A stretch of 64,000 nt of DNA from Lysinibacillus sp. FSL W8-0992 (lineage in GTDB: Bacteria; Bacillota; Bacilli; Bacillales_A; Planococcaceae), in the NCBI RefSeq assembly GCF_038008685.1, contig NZ_JBBOZQ010000001.1, positions 1,054,001-1,118,000 of the forward strand, written 5' to 3'. A program made the translations under genes and the position numbers. Positions 16,037-25,679 of the stretch are shown here, one piece after another (the stretch's first letter is position 1; each line of letters starts with the position of its first letter). A model generated the notes under the pieces. The model was not told the DNA's origin. It saw nothing but the letters and a program-made list of their open reading frames with translations, and did not search any database.

Positions 16037-16693
16037 ATGAAAAAAGCAATTATTTTCGATATGGATGGTACTTTATTTCAAACGAATCTTATATTGGAGC
16101 CAGCACTGACAGCGACTTTTGATGTGCTACGTACAAAGGGGTTATGGCAAGGGGACACACCGATTGAACAATACCGTGAAATTATGGGAGTTTCATTGCC
16201 TGTTGTATGGGAAACTTTATGTCCTATGCATACTTTAGAGGTCCGTGAAGCAAGTAATGCCCTATTTCATGACAAGCTTATTGAGCTGATAATAAATGGC
16301 AAAGGCGCATTATATCCGAATGCAGAGCAAGCACTTGCTACGTTAGCAAACGACTATCATTTATACATAGCGAGCAATGGTCAAAAAGAGTATTTGCAAG
16401 CAATTGTAGATACATATAAGCTAGATCGTTATATAGAAGGGACGTATAGTATTCAGTCTATTCCAAGTGGTCATAAATCCGATTTAGTAAAAAGTGTCAT
16501 CGAAGAAAATAACATTCAAACCGGTGCTGTTGTCGGAGATCGTGCATCTGATATCCAAGCGGCACTGGATAATCATCTATTTTCCATAGGTGTACGCTTT
16601 GATTTTGCGCAGGACTCTGAATTACAAAAGGCACATGTCGTGATAGATAATCTACATGATATTTCAAAGCATTTACCTACTATTTCTCACTAA
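16037..16693 (+). CDS. HAD-family phosphatase (subfamily IA)
   Basis: 218 residues with the nucleophile motif FDMDGTLF (Asp8, Asp10), the SNG motif II near residue 115, a conserved Lys (HKSD), and acidic motif GDRASDIQAA. Resembles phosphoglycolate or beta-phosphoglucomutase-type phosphatases; substrate unknown. ATG with AGGGGG. Probably cotranscribed with fosB. Confidence 0.88.
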   Translation: MKKAIIFDMDGTLFQTNLILEPALTATFDVLRTKGLWQGDTPIEQYREIMGVSLPVVWETLCPMHTLEVREASNALFHDKLIELIINGKGALYPNAEQALATLANDYHLYIASNGQKEYLQAIVDTYKLDRYIEGTYSIQSIPSGHKSDLVKSVIEENNIQTGAVVGDRASDIQAALDNHLFSIGVRFDFAQDSELQKAHVVIDNLHDISKHLPTISH

Positions 16694-16718
16694 TTCGAAG
16701 CGAAGATAAATGTTTACA

Positions 16719-16747
16719 TTGCATTTCATAAGGGGAAAGAGTAAAAT
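16719..16747 (+). promoter_or_regulatory. SigA promoter of metG T-box transcript
   Basis: TTGCAT at 16719-16724, 17-base spacer, TAAAAT at 16742-16747. Confidence 0.7.
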
Positions 16748-16753
16748 AGTGCC

Positions 16754-17046
16754 AAACTATAACAAAGCGTTGAAAAGGAAAAGTAAATTGGACAAGCATT
16801 TAATAGAGAGCCTCTGTTGGTGGAAATGAGGTAAATGAACCCTTTTGAAAATGACCTTTGAGCTTCGTACCGAAAGCATTTTTGTGAGTAGATTACGACG
16901 AGATGGGCACTCGTTACAACAGCGGCAGTATCTCTTATATGAATGCAAGACGTACTGATTGAGGCAAATAGTGTGAGCTATTTGTAAATATAGGTGGTAA
17001 CACGGGTATACTCGTCCTAATCAGTCATGATTAGGGCGTTTTTTTT
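16754..17046 (+). ncRNA. T-box riboswitch, tRNA-Met specific
   Basis: Stem I begins with AGAGAGCC; the specifier loop reads GGTAA-ATG-AACCC with ATG (Met) at 16835-16837; the T-box AGGTGGTAACACGG is at 16992-17005, whose TGGT can pair with an uncharged ACCA end; the terminator CGTCCTAATCA / TGATTAGGGCG plus T run is at 17013-17046. Uncharged tRNA-Met should allow readthrough into metG. Confidence 0.95.
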
Positions 17047-17179
17047 ATCTTCAAAAACGATGGATGCTAGGGAATATTTCTATTGTCCATTGAATGAAGA
17101 GAATGCCGCGGATAGCTGTCCGATTTTTTTCGCGACAGCTTAAGAGTAGAATTTAATAAATTGAGGGGAGCAACTTAGG

Positions 17180-18814
17180 ATGACAATAGTAATTGGAGGA
17201 GCTTGGCCATATGCCAATGGCTCATTGCATTTAGGGCATATTGCCGCATTATTACCAGGTGATATTTTGGCTAGATATTACCGACAAAAAGGTGACAAAG
17301 TATTGTATGTTTCAGGTAGTGATTGTAATGGGACACCAATATCGATTCGAGCTGCACAGGAAAATACGACGACAAGTGCGATTGCAGACCGGTATCATCA
17401 AGAATTTACGCAATGTTTTCATGATTTAGGATTTACTTACGATTTATATACGAGAACGGATGCTCAGCATCACCATGAAGCTGTACAGACAATTTTTTTA
17501 CAGCTGATGGCAAATAATTATTTATACAAAAAGAAAATTGAGCAGGCTTATTGTGAAACGGACAAACAGTTTTTACCTGACCGCTTTGTGGAAGGTGTTT
17601 GTCCAAATTGTGGGGCAAAGGCACGTGGAGATCAGTGCGATAATTGTTCGAAAATTTTAGATCCACTTGAATTAATCGACAAGCGTTGTAAAATCTGTGG
17701 CAATGAGCCTGTTATTCGAGAAACTGAGCATTTTTATTTTACTTTTAGTCAATTTCAAGGAAGGCTAGAAACTTTTGTAGCTGAAGCAAAGGCGGAAAAG
17801 CGCTGGCGAGATAATGCAATAGGCTTGACCGAACGTTACTTAGCAGAGGGCGTTCCTGACCGTGCTGTTACAAGAGATTTGCCAAACGGTATTGATGTAC
17901 CAGTACCGGGCTTTGAAGGGAAGAAAATTTATGTGTGGATCGAAGCCGTTGCAGGTTATTTAACAGCAAGTATGGAATGGGCAAAACAACATAATATTGC
18001 GATTGAGGATTTATGGAATGAAGAAACAATTTCTTATTATGTGCATGGCAAGGATAACATTCCATTCCATACAGTTATTTGGCCAGCGATATTGATGGGT
18101 ATTGGTGCGAAATCATTACCAACACATATTGTCTCCAATGAATATTTGACTTTAGAAAAACGAAAATTATCAACTAGCCTAAATTGGGCGGTTTGGGTGC
18201 CATATATTTTAAGTCGTTATGATGCAGATTCTATTCGTTATTTTTTAACAACAAATGCACCTGAAAATCGTGATACGGATTTTTCTTGGCGAGAATTTAT
18301 TTATAGTCATAATGGAGAATTGCTAGGAGCTTACGGCAATTTTGTCAATCGGACGTTGAAATTTATAGAAAAATCATTTGATAGCCAAGTGCCACAGGTC
18401 GATGTAGATGGGGCTGTAAGGAAACAGACGATACAGTTGTTTAGTGATGTTGGTGTGGCGATTGAAGCGGGACATTTTAAGCAAGCGTTAGAAGAAATTT
18501 TTGCTTACATCCGTGCGGCCAATCGATATTTTGACGAGCAGCAACCGTGGTTACAGGTGAAGGAGAATATAGCGGATTGTCATGAAACGCTTGCAACGTG
18601 CGTCTACATGATTGCAAATTTAGGACAAGTGTTGCAGCCATTTTTACCGTTCTCCACAGAGAAAATTCGAGGCATGTTAGGCATAACAGAATTGATGTGG
18701 TATGAGCAAGTGGAGCTACCGAAAAGCATTGGCGAAGTGACACCACTATTTGAACGACTTGATGTGGGGCTAATTGAAGAAGAATACCAGAAGTTAGTTA
18801 ATGACAGTCACTAG
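17180..18814 (+). CDS. metG: Methionyl-tRNA synthetase, MetRS2-type, short form
   Basis: Charges tRNA-Met. 544 residues: class I HIGH motif as HLGH (17-20), double zinc knuckle (CPNC, CDNC, CKIC at about 145-175), KMSKS variant KLSTS (329-333), anticodon-binding helical domain after 390. The C-terminal tRNA-binding domain of the usual B. subtilis MetS is absent. This architecture resembles MetRS2, the second, inhibitor-tolerant enzyme of B. anthracis and S. pneumoniae, so another metS probably exists elsewhere. Controlled by the T-box upstream. Its stop is directly followed by a repeat array. Confidence 0.93.
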   Translation: MTIVIGGAWPYANGSLHLGHIAALLPGDILARYYRQKGDKVLYVSGSDCNGTPISIRAAQENTTTSAIADRYHQEFTQCFHDLGFTYDLYTRTDAQHHHEAVQTIFLQLMANNYLYKKKIEQAYCETDKQFLPDRFVEGVCPNCGAKARGDQCDNCSKILDPLELIDKRCKICGNEPVIRETEHFYFTFSQFQGRLETFVAEAKAEKRWRDNAIGLTERYLAEGVPDRAVTRDLPNGIDVPVPGFEGKKIYVWIEAVAGYLTASMEWAKQHNIAIEDLWNEETISYYVHGKDNIPFHTVIWPAILMGIGAKSLPTHIVSNEYLTLEKRKLSTSLNWAVWVPYILSRYDADSIRYFLTTNAPENRDTDFSWREFIYSHNGELLGAYGNFVNRTLKFIEKSFDSQVPQVDVDGAVRKQTIQLFSDVGVAIEAGHFKQALEEIFAYIRAANRYFDEQQPWLQVKENIADCHETLATCVYMIANLGQVLQPFLPFSTEKIRGMLGITELMWYEQVELPKSIGEVTPLFERLDVGLIEEEYQKLVNDSH

Positions 18815-18834
18815 CAGCCGTTGATTTCTGGCGC

Positions 18835-19187
18835 ATTCAAATTGTGTGAGTGCCTGTCACTTTTTACTGCTCCGGGTGGTCATTTATCGTGAGCACAAAG
18901 TAAGCCGCAACTCTCGCTAGTGCGCGGATTGTTGCGGCTTACATTTTGTATGTTCCCGCAGGCGTCGCCCCCTGCGCTTAAATCAACTAGTAGCGTATTC
19001 AAATTGTGTGAGTGCCTGTCACTTTTTACTGCTCCGGGTGGTCGTTTATCGTGAGCACAAAGTAAGCCGCAACTCTCGCTAATGCACGGATTGTTGCGTC
19101 TTATATTTTGTATGTTCCCGCAGGCGTCGACCCTGCGCTTTAAATCAACTAGTAGCGTATTCAAATTGTGTGAGTGCCTGTCACTCG
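18835..19187. repeat. 162-bp tandem array of palindromic element with GTGCCTGTCAC boxes
   Basis: ATTCAAATTGTGTGAGTGCC starts at 18835, 18997 and 19159, exactly 162 bases apart, giving two full units and a third boundary. Each unit carries an inverted repeat (GTAAGCCGCAAC / GTTGCGGCTTAC at 18900-18942, decayed in unit 2). Fills the metG-leuA gap; frames open through it are not genes. Confidence 0.9.
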
Positions 19188-19210
19188 CCCTAAGTTCCAA
19201 TTAACGAAAC

Positions 19211-19241
19211 AAAAGGCATCAAGAAGTTTATTCTTGATGCC
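19211..19241 (-). terminator. Terminator of leuA
   Basis: On the minus strand an 11-bp perfect stem GGCATCAAGAA / TTCTTGATGCC with 5-base loop followed by TTTTG. Confidence 0.85.
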
Positions 19242-19281
19242 ATTTATCGTTATACAGCTTTTTATAATTGCTTTTGAAATG

Positions 19282-20853
19282 TTAGTTCATAACAGGCGTT
19301 AATTTCGCCACAACAATGCTGTTGATTGCATTAATGTATGCAAGCGCACTAGCTTTTAAAATATCTGTATCTGCAGCTTTTGCGATATATTTTTCGCCCT
19401 CATGCTCAATCGTTATTTTAACTTTACCAAGTGCTTCCTTGCCACGTGATACGCTGTTAATATTATACTCTACTAGCTTCACATCAATTTTTACAATATC
19501 TGCAATGGCAGAATACAATGCATCAATTGGGCCTGAGCCAACAGCACTTGCTTTCAATACTTCTTCACCTTTGCGAATTTTTACACTAGCGGAAGGGAAG
19601 CTTGCGTTGCTGACGACTTGTAAATCTTCAATGTCAAAAAATTGCTCGCTATAATGAGTAGCATTGGCGTGATTTGCGTCATGCTTTTCATAATAACTTT
19701 CTACAATCACATATAAGTCATGGTCATAAACTTCTTTTTTCGCATCAGCTAATTTGAGGAAACCATCGAAAATGCCTTCAAATTCCTCAGTAGAAAGATT
19801 AGAAAAGCCTAACTTTTCAAGTGCATTTTTTACGGCATGGCGTCCTGAACGAGCTGTTAAGACAAGTTCCATATCATCTAGACCTACATCTTCTGGATGA
19901 ACGATTTCGTAGGCATCGCGAGATTTAAGTAGACCATCTTGATGAATTCCTGAAGAGTGTGCAAATGCATTGTCTCCAGTAATGGCTTTGTTTACTTGTA
20001 CGTCTAAGCCCATAAAGCTAGAAACAAGGCGTGAAGTGTTCATGATTTCTCTTGTATTAATGCGCGTCTCTGCATTATAAACAGAACTACGTGTTTTTAG
20101 TGCCATCACGACTTCTTCTAGTGCAGCATTTCCGGCACGTTCCCCAATGCCGTTAATTGTACATTCCACTTTGTCTGCACCGTTTTTAATGGCTGCAAGT
20201 GTGTTAGCTGTTGCCATACCAAGGTCATTGTGACAGTGTACACTTAATAAAACACTGTCGTTTAAGTTTTTCATACGGTCATTAAGCTTATAAATCATAG
20301 CGCCAAATTCCTCTGGTTCAGCGAAACCTACAGTGTCAGGCACATTTATCATTGTTGCGCCGGCCTTCATAACGGCTTCAATTGTTTTCCATAGGTACTC
20401 AAAATCTGAGCGGGAGGCATCTTCTGTTGAATATTGCACTTGTGGTAAAAGAGTTTTTGCATATTTCACAGCATCTACGCCAATTTGTAGTATTTGGTCT
20501 TTAGATTTACTAAATTTCTTTTCAACATGTATATCAGAAGTGCCAAGCACCATATGAATCATTGGGTTTTCTGCATATTTTACAGCGTTATAAACGGAAT
20601 CAATATCAGCTTTTACTGCTCGTGCTAAAGCTGTAATCATAATGTCGTTCGTATTACCAACCTTTTGTGCCACAGCTTTTACCGCATCAAATTCACCTTG
20701 TGAAGAAGCCGGGAAACCAGCTTCGATAATATCGACGCCTAATTTTTTGAGTTGCTGTGCAATCTCTACTTTTTCGTATAAGTTCAGTTTTGCTCCCGGC
20801 ACTTGTTCGCCATCACGTAAAGTTGTATCAAACACCCAAATTTTTCTTCCCAT
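19282..20853 (-). CDS. leuA: 2-isopropylmalate synthase
   Basis: First committed step of leucine synthesis: acetyl-CoA plus 2-oxoisovalerate to 2-isopropylmalate. 523 residues; catalytic TIM barrel with FDTTLRDGEQ near the N-terminus, SVHCHNDLG metal motif, GIGERAGNA, and a C-terminal LeuA dimer/allosteric domain. ATG 20853 has GGAG nine bases upstream; the TTG at 20859 is too close to it. Unlike B. subtilis, leuA stands alone here with no ilv or leuBCD gene following, behind its own leucine T-box. Confidence 0.94.
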   Translation of the reverse strand: MGRKIWVFDTTLRDGEQVPGAKLNLYEKVEIAQQLKKLGVDIIEAGFPASSQGEFDAVKAVAQKVGNTNDIMITALARAVKADIDSVYNAVKYAENPMIHMVLGTSDIHVEKKFSKSKDQILQIGVDAVKYAKTLLPQVQYSTEDASRSDFEYLWKTIEAVMKAGATMINVPDTVGFAEPEEFGAMIYKLNDRMKNLNDSVLLSVHCHNDLGMATANTLAAIKNGADKVECTINGIGERAGNAALEEVVMALKTRSSVYNAETRINTREIMNTSRLVSSFMGLDVQVNKAITGDNAFAHSSGIHQDGLLKSRDAYEIVHPEDVGLDDMELVLTARSGRHAVKNALEKLGFSNLSTEEFEGIFDGFLKLADAKKEVYDHDLYVIVESYYEKHDANHANATHYSEQFFDIEDLQVVSNASFPSASVKIRKGEEVLKASAVGSGPIDALYSAIADIVKIDVKLVEYNINSVSRGKEALGKVKITIEHEGEKYIAKAADTDILKASALAYINAINSIVVAKLTPVMN

Positions 20854-20883
20854 TTTCAAACACTCCTTTTGTTGTAATAAAAT

Positions 20884-21214
20884 AAAAAAAACCCGCCTCT
20901 ATATAAAAATATAGAGACGAGTTATTTGCTCGCGGTACCACTCTAATTGACCTTCCCTTTAAAGAAAAAGCCCCCTTATCGACAGCTATCACTGTCTATC
21001 CTAATAACGGTGGAAACCGACATCCCTTACTTTTTAAACGGCATTCAACTCACTGCTTTAGGAGCAGGAGAATTGTGCTGACTCGTTTTGGTTCAGGGAG
21101 TAGCTCATGGATGAGTTCAAAATGTGTGCCTACCGATTTACACCAACCATCGGCTCTCTACAAGTACACGGGCATTTTTACTATTTCCAATCTTTGCTTA
21201 ACAATGTGTTGTTG
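20884..21214 (-). ncRNA. T-box riboswitch, tRNA-Leu specific
   Basis: Read on the minus strand: AGAGAGCC of stem I, specifier segment GAA-CTC-ATCC with Leu codon CTC followed by A, T-box AGAGTGGTACCGCGAGC (complement of 20928-20944), and terminator CTCGTCTCTATAT.../ATATAGAGGCGGG plus T run (20884-20922). Leucine shortage should raise leuA transcription. Confidence 0.94.
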
Positions 21215-21220
21215 AAAGCT

Positions 21221-21249
21221 ATAATACGTTGATATTGTCAGTATGTCAA
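21221..21249 (-). promoter_or_regulatory. SigA promoter of leuA leader
   Basis: TTGACA (complement of 21244-21249), 17-base spacer, TATTAT (complement of 21221-21226). Confidence 0.88.
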
Positions 21250-21401
21250 CAATATTCTAAAAATTAATTGTTTTCAGTTTTAATCACTATAGTTTTAACC
21301 GTACTAGTAAGATGGAATGTTAAAATGTGTATTTCAAAAATATAGGCATTTATTTATGAGATAATGAGGATGGATTTTATACATAGAAAGTAGGTAGAAC
21401 G

Positions 21402-22151
21402 GTGAAATTTGTATTTGATTTAGATGGTACGATTTGTTTTAAAGGTCAGCCTTTAAGTGCAGGAATAACGGCTGCATTAGAGGATTGTCTAAAGAATGGA
21501 CATGAAGTTATTTTTGCTTCAGCTCGCCCGATTCGAGATATGTTACCAGTATTGCCAGAGTCAATGCGCACGTTTCCAATGGTTGGGGGAAACGGAGCTT
21601 TTATAGCCAACAATGGCGATATAAGAGAAATCGCAGCATTTGATGGAGAAATTATAGAAGCAATCAAACAAATTATAACAACCTATCAATTAGCGTATTT
21701 AGTAGATGGTGACTGGGATTACGCCTACACAGGTAGTGAATCACATCCGATTTATCAAAACTTAGATCCACTACAGCTTGCAAAACGAGTGGTACTGGAG
21801 GAACTAAAAGACATTGTTAAAATTGTATTATTCCCTGGTGAGCACCATCAAAATATTTTGGCACAGCTACGAAAGCTACCAATTTCGTTATATGAACATG
21901 CATCTGAAAATATTTTAGATATGAGCCCCAGTGGGATTGATAAATGGACAGGTTTAACGAAATTAGGGGTATTACAAAATCAGTTTATCGCGTTTGGCAA
22001 TGATGCAAATGATGCTGCAATGTTTGAAAAAGCATTAGCGAGTGTTTGTGTTGGTGAGCATCCAGTAGGTCAGCATGCCACTGTACAGGTGCCATCTGAA
22101 GAAACAGCAGTGATCGAAATAATAAAGTGTCAGGCACTCAAACAATTTTGA
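21402..22151 (+). CDS. HAD-IIB (Cof-type) sugar/cofactor phosphatase, 3' end formed by a repeat
   Basis: 249 residues with FDLDGTI (Asp6, Asp8), the Cof-type cap in the middle and the C-terminal GNDANDAAMF motif. Substrate unknown. GTG start with a weak AGTAGGT site. The last eight codons (KCQALKQF) and the TGA stop are encoded by the first copy of an interspersed repeat that begins at 22124, so the native C-terminus has been replaced or extended. Confidence 0.88.
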   Translation: MKFVFDLDGTICFKGQPLSAGITAALEDCLKNGHEVIFASARPIRDMLPVLPESMRTFPMVGGNGAFIANNGDIREIAAFDGEIIEAIKQIITTYQLAYLVDGDWDYAYTGSESHPIYQNLDPLQLAKRVVLEELKDIVKIVLFPGEHHQNILAQLRKLPISLYEHASENILDMSPSGIDKWTGLTKLGVLQNQFIAFGNDANDAAMFEKALASVCVGEHPVGQHATVQVPSEETAVIEIIKCQALKQF

Positions 22152-22440
22152 AAATTTTAACCAAGAAAAAACCCACTTAGACTCCTGCGGGAACGTACAA
22201 GAAGTAAGACGCAACAAGTCGCGTGTTTGCGACTGCTGCGGCTTACGATGCGCCCGCGGAAAGCGAAGTAGGCTAAAGTGTCAGGCACTCAAACAATTTT
22301 GAATATTTTAACCAAGAAAAAACCCACTTAGACTCCTGCAGGAACGCACAAGAAGTAAGACGCAACAAGTCGCGTGTTTGCGACTGCTGCGGCTTACGAT
22401 GTGCCCGCGGAAAGCGAAGTGGGTTTAAAGTGCCAGGCAC
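22124..22440. repeat. 151-bp tandem array of palindromic element with GTGYCAGGCAC boxes
   Basis: AAAGTG-YCAGGCACTCAAAC starts at 22124, 22275 and 22427 (period 151-152). Each unit continues with a CCCACTTAGACTCCTGC segment, an inner hairpin AGTCGC/GCGACT, GCGGCTTACGATG and GCGGAAAGCGAAGT. Occupies the gap between the HAD gene and the chemoreceptor gene. Confidence 0.92.
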
Positions 22441-22477
22441 TCAAACAATTCAGAATTTTGTAAGGTCAGTCGCTTAG

Positions 22478-24172
22478 CTATTGCACCTTAAAGCGAGAAA
22501 CTTGTGTTTGCAATTCTTCAGCCATTGTCGATAAAGTTGCCGCAGAAGCTGCAACTTCTTCAATTGTCGCAAGCTGCTCTTCGGAAGCAGAAGCTACATT
22601 TTGAAGGTTAGAAGATGACGTTTGTGCAATTGTAGCTATTTCATCGAAGGATGCATAGATTTGTTCAGCACTAGAAGACATTTCCTCAGAAACAGTTGTT
22701 GCTTCTTGTATTTGTTTTGACACTTGCTCAATAAGGTCAACGATTTTTGAAAAACCTTCCTCAGCCACTTTAACAACCTGCATACCAACTTGAACCTCTT
22801 GTGTACCAGTATCCATTACTGTAACAGCACGGTTTGTTTCCTGTTGGATTTCTGAAATTAACCCTGAAATTTGTTCTGCTGACTTTTTAGATTGCTCAGC
22901 TAACTTTTTCACTTCGTTAGCTACGACTGCAAAGCCTCGACCATGATCACCCGCTCGAGCAGCTTCAATAGCAGCGTTCAATGCTAGTAAATTGGTTTGC
23001 TCAGCGATGTCAGTAATAATACTAATAATATTCCCAATCTCAACAGAATGGTTACCTAAATTTTTAACAACGTTAGCAGATTCTAAAACTGCTGTATTAA
23101 TAGTATCCATCTGCGAAATGACGCGATGTAGCGACTCATTCCCCTTGTTTGCCTCAGTATTCGTTTCAATGGCAAGTTCAGAAACAGCAGCCGTTGTTGA
23201 TGCTAATTGCTGAATGCCGTTAGTCATATTTTTCATAGCTTGTGAGCTTTCTGTAGCATTTTTCCCTTGTGCCTCTGAGCCACTAGCGACTTCCTGCATA
23301 GCGGATGTAATTTGTTCAGTAGCTTGGATTGTTTGATCTGCACTTGCAGTTAATTCAGCAGCTGAAGCACTTACTTGTGCTGTGTTTTTACTAACATTGG
23401 TAATTAAACTTTTTAGATTTTGAGCCATTTGATTGAAGGCAAGGGCTAAATCACCAACTTCATCACGATTTTTAATGCGAATTTGTTCAGCTGTTAAATC
23501 ACCCTCAGCAATTTTTTGCGCTGCTTTTGCCATCCCTTTAATAGGTCGAGAAATAATAGTTCCCATAATCATGGCAATTATCAGACTAATGATGACGGCA
23601 AACACACCAAGCGAAATCATGTTTAATTTAATAGCATCAATATCTTTTGAGGTAGTAGCTATTTTTGCTTCTACAGCTTCACTTTGATAGTTGGCAAGGT
23701 TTTCAACACGCTCGTCGAATTGTTTAAGAATAAGTCGACCTTGAGAGCTGTCTAATTTCTCATATTGTTCTGTTTCGCCAGCATCCTTTAAAGCAAACAT
23801 ACGATCAGCAAATTGCTGAACGTTTTGCTCACTTTTATTGACAGATTCTAATAATTCAATTGATTTTTTTGATTCTAATGTTGCCATTAAACTTTCGGAT
23901 TTTTCTTTAAATTCTTCACGAGCGGATTTATTACCATCACGATTTTGTTTATCTCCAAGTAAAAGATATCCACGCATACTTACAATTTCCTGTTTTGCAA
24001 TTACTCTTAGCTCTTGAATGCTAATAGATTTTTTTGTCTGTTCTTCGAGTAACTCTTGATAAGTCCCGTTTACTGAATTAAGCTGCTTAAAGTTTAAAGC
24101 TATAGTGCCAATTAAAACTAAAATAACAATAAAAAAACCGAGAATTAATTTTTTGTAAATCGTAAATCGCAT
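22478..24172 (-). CDS. Methyl-accepting chemotaxis protein (four-helix-bundle sensor)
   Basis: 564-residue transmembrane chemoreceptor. N-terminal membrane helix at about 10-30, an all-helical extracellular 4HB-type sensor to about 185, second membrane helix at about 190-212, HAMP, then a long signalling coiled coil whose hairpin tip contains [21 protein letters not shown] 24172 with AAGGGA. Ligand unknown. Followed by a tandem repeat array, no clear terminator. Confidence 0.95.
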   Translation of the reverse strand: MRFTIYKKLILGFFIVILVLIGTIALNFKQLNSVNGTYQELLEEQTKKSISIQELRVIAKQEIVSMRGYLLLGDKQNRDGNKSAREEFKEKSESLMATLESKKSIELLESVNKSEQNVQQFADRMFALKDAGETEQYEKLDSSQGRLILKQFDERVENLANYQSEAVEAKIATTSKDIDAIKLNMISLGVFAVIISLIIAMIMGTIISRPIKGMAKAAQKIAEGDLTAEQIRIKNRDEVGDLALAFNQMAQNLKSLITNVSKNTAQVSASAAELTASADQTIQATEQITSAMQEVASGSEAQGKNATESSQAMKNMTNGIQQLASTTAAVSELAIETNTEANKGNESLHRVISQMDTINTAVLESANVVKNLGNHSVEIGNIISIITDIAEQTNLLALNAAIEAARAGDHGRGFAVVANEVKKLAEQSKKSAEQISGLISEIQQETNRAVTVMDTGTQEVQVGMQVVKVAEEGFSKIVDLIEQVSKQIQEATTVSEEMSSSAEQIYASFDEIATIAQTSSSNLQNVASASEEQLATIEEVAASAATLSTMAEELQTQVSRFKVQ

Positions 24173-24226
24173 GTATTGTAAGTCCCTTCCTAGTAATTTA
24201 GTAGAAATGTTACAAAAAAGTGAAAT

Positions 24227-24430
24227 ATGTATATATACTTATTTATAGCAGATTATATGTATTTTAAAAAGCATTATGAGTTTATTCATAGTGAAAAAAA
24301 TGAAATAAGAGGGAATTTAGTTATAGTATGGACTCTTATAGGTGGCAATTTATGCACTATGTACTATGTGTTTACTTATGAAGAAGAAACTAAATTGTAT
24401 CATGAAAAACGCGATTTATATAATGTTTGA
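24227..24430 (+). CDS. Small hypothetical protein
   Basis: 67 codons, Tyr/Glu/Lys-rich with one short hydrophobic stretch ([13 protein letters not shown]). Only a weak ribosome site precedes the ATG and no family is recognised. It may be a chance frame. Confidence 0.25.
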   Translation: MYIYLFIADYMYFKKHYEFIHSEKNEIRGNLVIVWTLIGGNLCTMYYVFTYEEETKLYHEKRDLYNV

Positions 24431-24487
24431 AACCTAATTGTTGGAAGTAACGTAAATACAATTAACGATAAACGAGGATGTGGAGCA

Positions 24488-24982
24488 ATGTATAGACCGG
24501 TTTTGAAATTGCCGAAAACGAAGTATGAAAAAATTTTGGACATAATTGGTGGCGGAATATTTATTGTATCCATCATATTTATTATTTCTCAATGGAACAC
24601 CTTACCTGAAGAAATTCCAGCACATTTTAATGGTGCGGGAGAGGTGGATCGATGGGGTTCGAAAATAGAACTATTCATTTTACCGGGTATCGGAATTTTT
24701 TTGTGGATATTTTTAGGACTTCTTGAAAAAGTACCATATATGCATAACTACCCAGCACGTTTAAATGAGAGCAATGTCGAGGCCTTTTATTTAAATAGCC
24801 GTAAAATATTGAATGAAATAAAAAACCTTTGCTTAATTTTATTTGCAGTCATCTCTTTTGAAATTGTACTTGTTGCATTAGGAAAGGTAGATGGATTAGG
24901 TTGGTGGTTCTTGCCAGTTGTACTAATTGGTACAGGTATTCCGATTGTTAAAGGCTTAATTGCTTCATCGAAGATTAAGTAA
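24488..24982 (+). CDS. DUF1648-domain membrane protein (SdpI-like)
   Basis: 164 residues with four membrane helices and the DUF1648 block LPEEIPAHFNGAGEVDRWGSK between helices 1 and 2. Related to the N-terminal half of the SdpI immunity protein; exact role unknown. ATG with GGATGTGGAG upstream. Confidence 0.82.
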   Translation: MYRPVLKLPKTKYEKILDIIGGGIFIVSIIFIISQWNTLPEEIPAHFNGAGEVDRWGSKIELFILPGIGIFLWIFLGLLEKVPYMHNYPARLNESNVEAFYLNSRKILNEIKNLCLILFAVISFEIVLVALGKVDGLGWWFLPVVLIGTGIPIVKGLIASSKIK

Positions 24983-25152
24983 ACCGTATCCAAAGTGGGG
25001 AATTTTAAAAAAGTAACGATATGAGCAGGAGAATGAAGACGTAAATAGAATAACTTATATATTTACAAATACTGGAGGTCGCATTTTGTTACTATTCTTT
25101 TGATTTCTAGCAGCTAACTAATAGTTAAATAATATTAGGAGTTGATAGAAAA

Positions 25153-25560
25153 ATGATTTATAAAAATTCACTCGAAGGTATTTCTTCAGATATGTTAAAC
25201 GGTTTTTTTGTAGACTGGCCGAGTCCACCTAATCTACAAACGCATTTACGTTTATTGGAGAAAAGCAGCAAAATAGTTTTGGCGATTGATGATAATACAA
25301 ACGAAGTGATAGGGTTTATTACCGCAATTAGTGATGGTGTTCTGTCTGCCTATATCCCCTTACTAGAAGTATTACCACAATACAAAAATAAAGGTATAGG
25401 CAAGGAGTTAGTAAGACGAATGCTTATAGAACTCGATAATATTTATATGATCGATTTATGCTGTGATGATGACCTCGTACCATACTATGAAAAATTCGGA
25501 ATGACAAAAACAAACGGTATGGTTTATAGAAATTATAAAATGCAATCAGGAAGTTTATGA
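25153..25560 (+). CDS. GNAT-family N-acetyltransferase
   Basis: 135-residue single GNAT domain; acetyl-CoA motif LLEVLPQYKNKGIGKELV at about 71-88 and a C-terminal YYEKFGM block. Substrate unknown. ATG with TAGGAG. Monocistronic with its own terminator. Confidence 0.85.
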   Translation: MIYKNSLEGISSDMLNGFFVDWPSPPNLQTHLRLLEKSSKIVLAIDDNTNEVIGFITAISDGVLSAYIPLLEVLPQYKNKGIGKELVRRMLIELDNIYMIDLCCDDDLVPYYEKFGMTKTNGMVYRNYKMQSGSL

Positions 25561-25567
25561 AAGACTA

Positions 25568-25596
25568 AAACGCTTGAGAATGTTCAAGCGTTTTTT
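25568..25596 (+). terminator. Intrinsic terminator
   Basis: AAACGCTTGA / TCAAGCGTTT stem with 6-base loop and T run, 8 bases after the acetyltransferase stop. Confidence 0.93.
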
Positions 25597-25679
25597 GTAT
25601 ATATTTTGGACAATTAGAGTTAAATTAAAATTTTTTATGATAAATTTAATGTAAATAAATGCAAAAGGGTGCTGAAAAG

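Noticed and set aside
18880-19200. Minus-strand frame of 106 codons
   Set aside because: Lies wholly within the 162-bp tandem repeat array and merely repeats its sequence.
25083-25152. Short frames between the DUF1648 and acetyltransferase genes
   Set aside because: No ribosome site or recognisable product.
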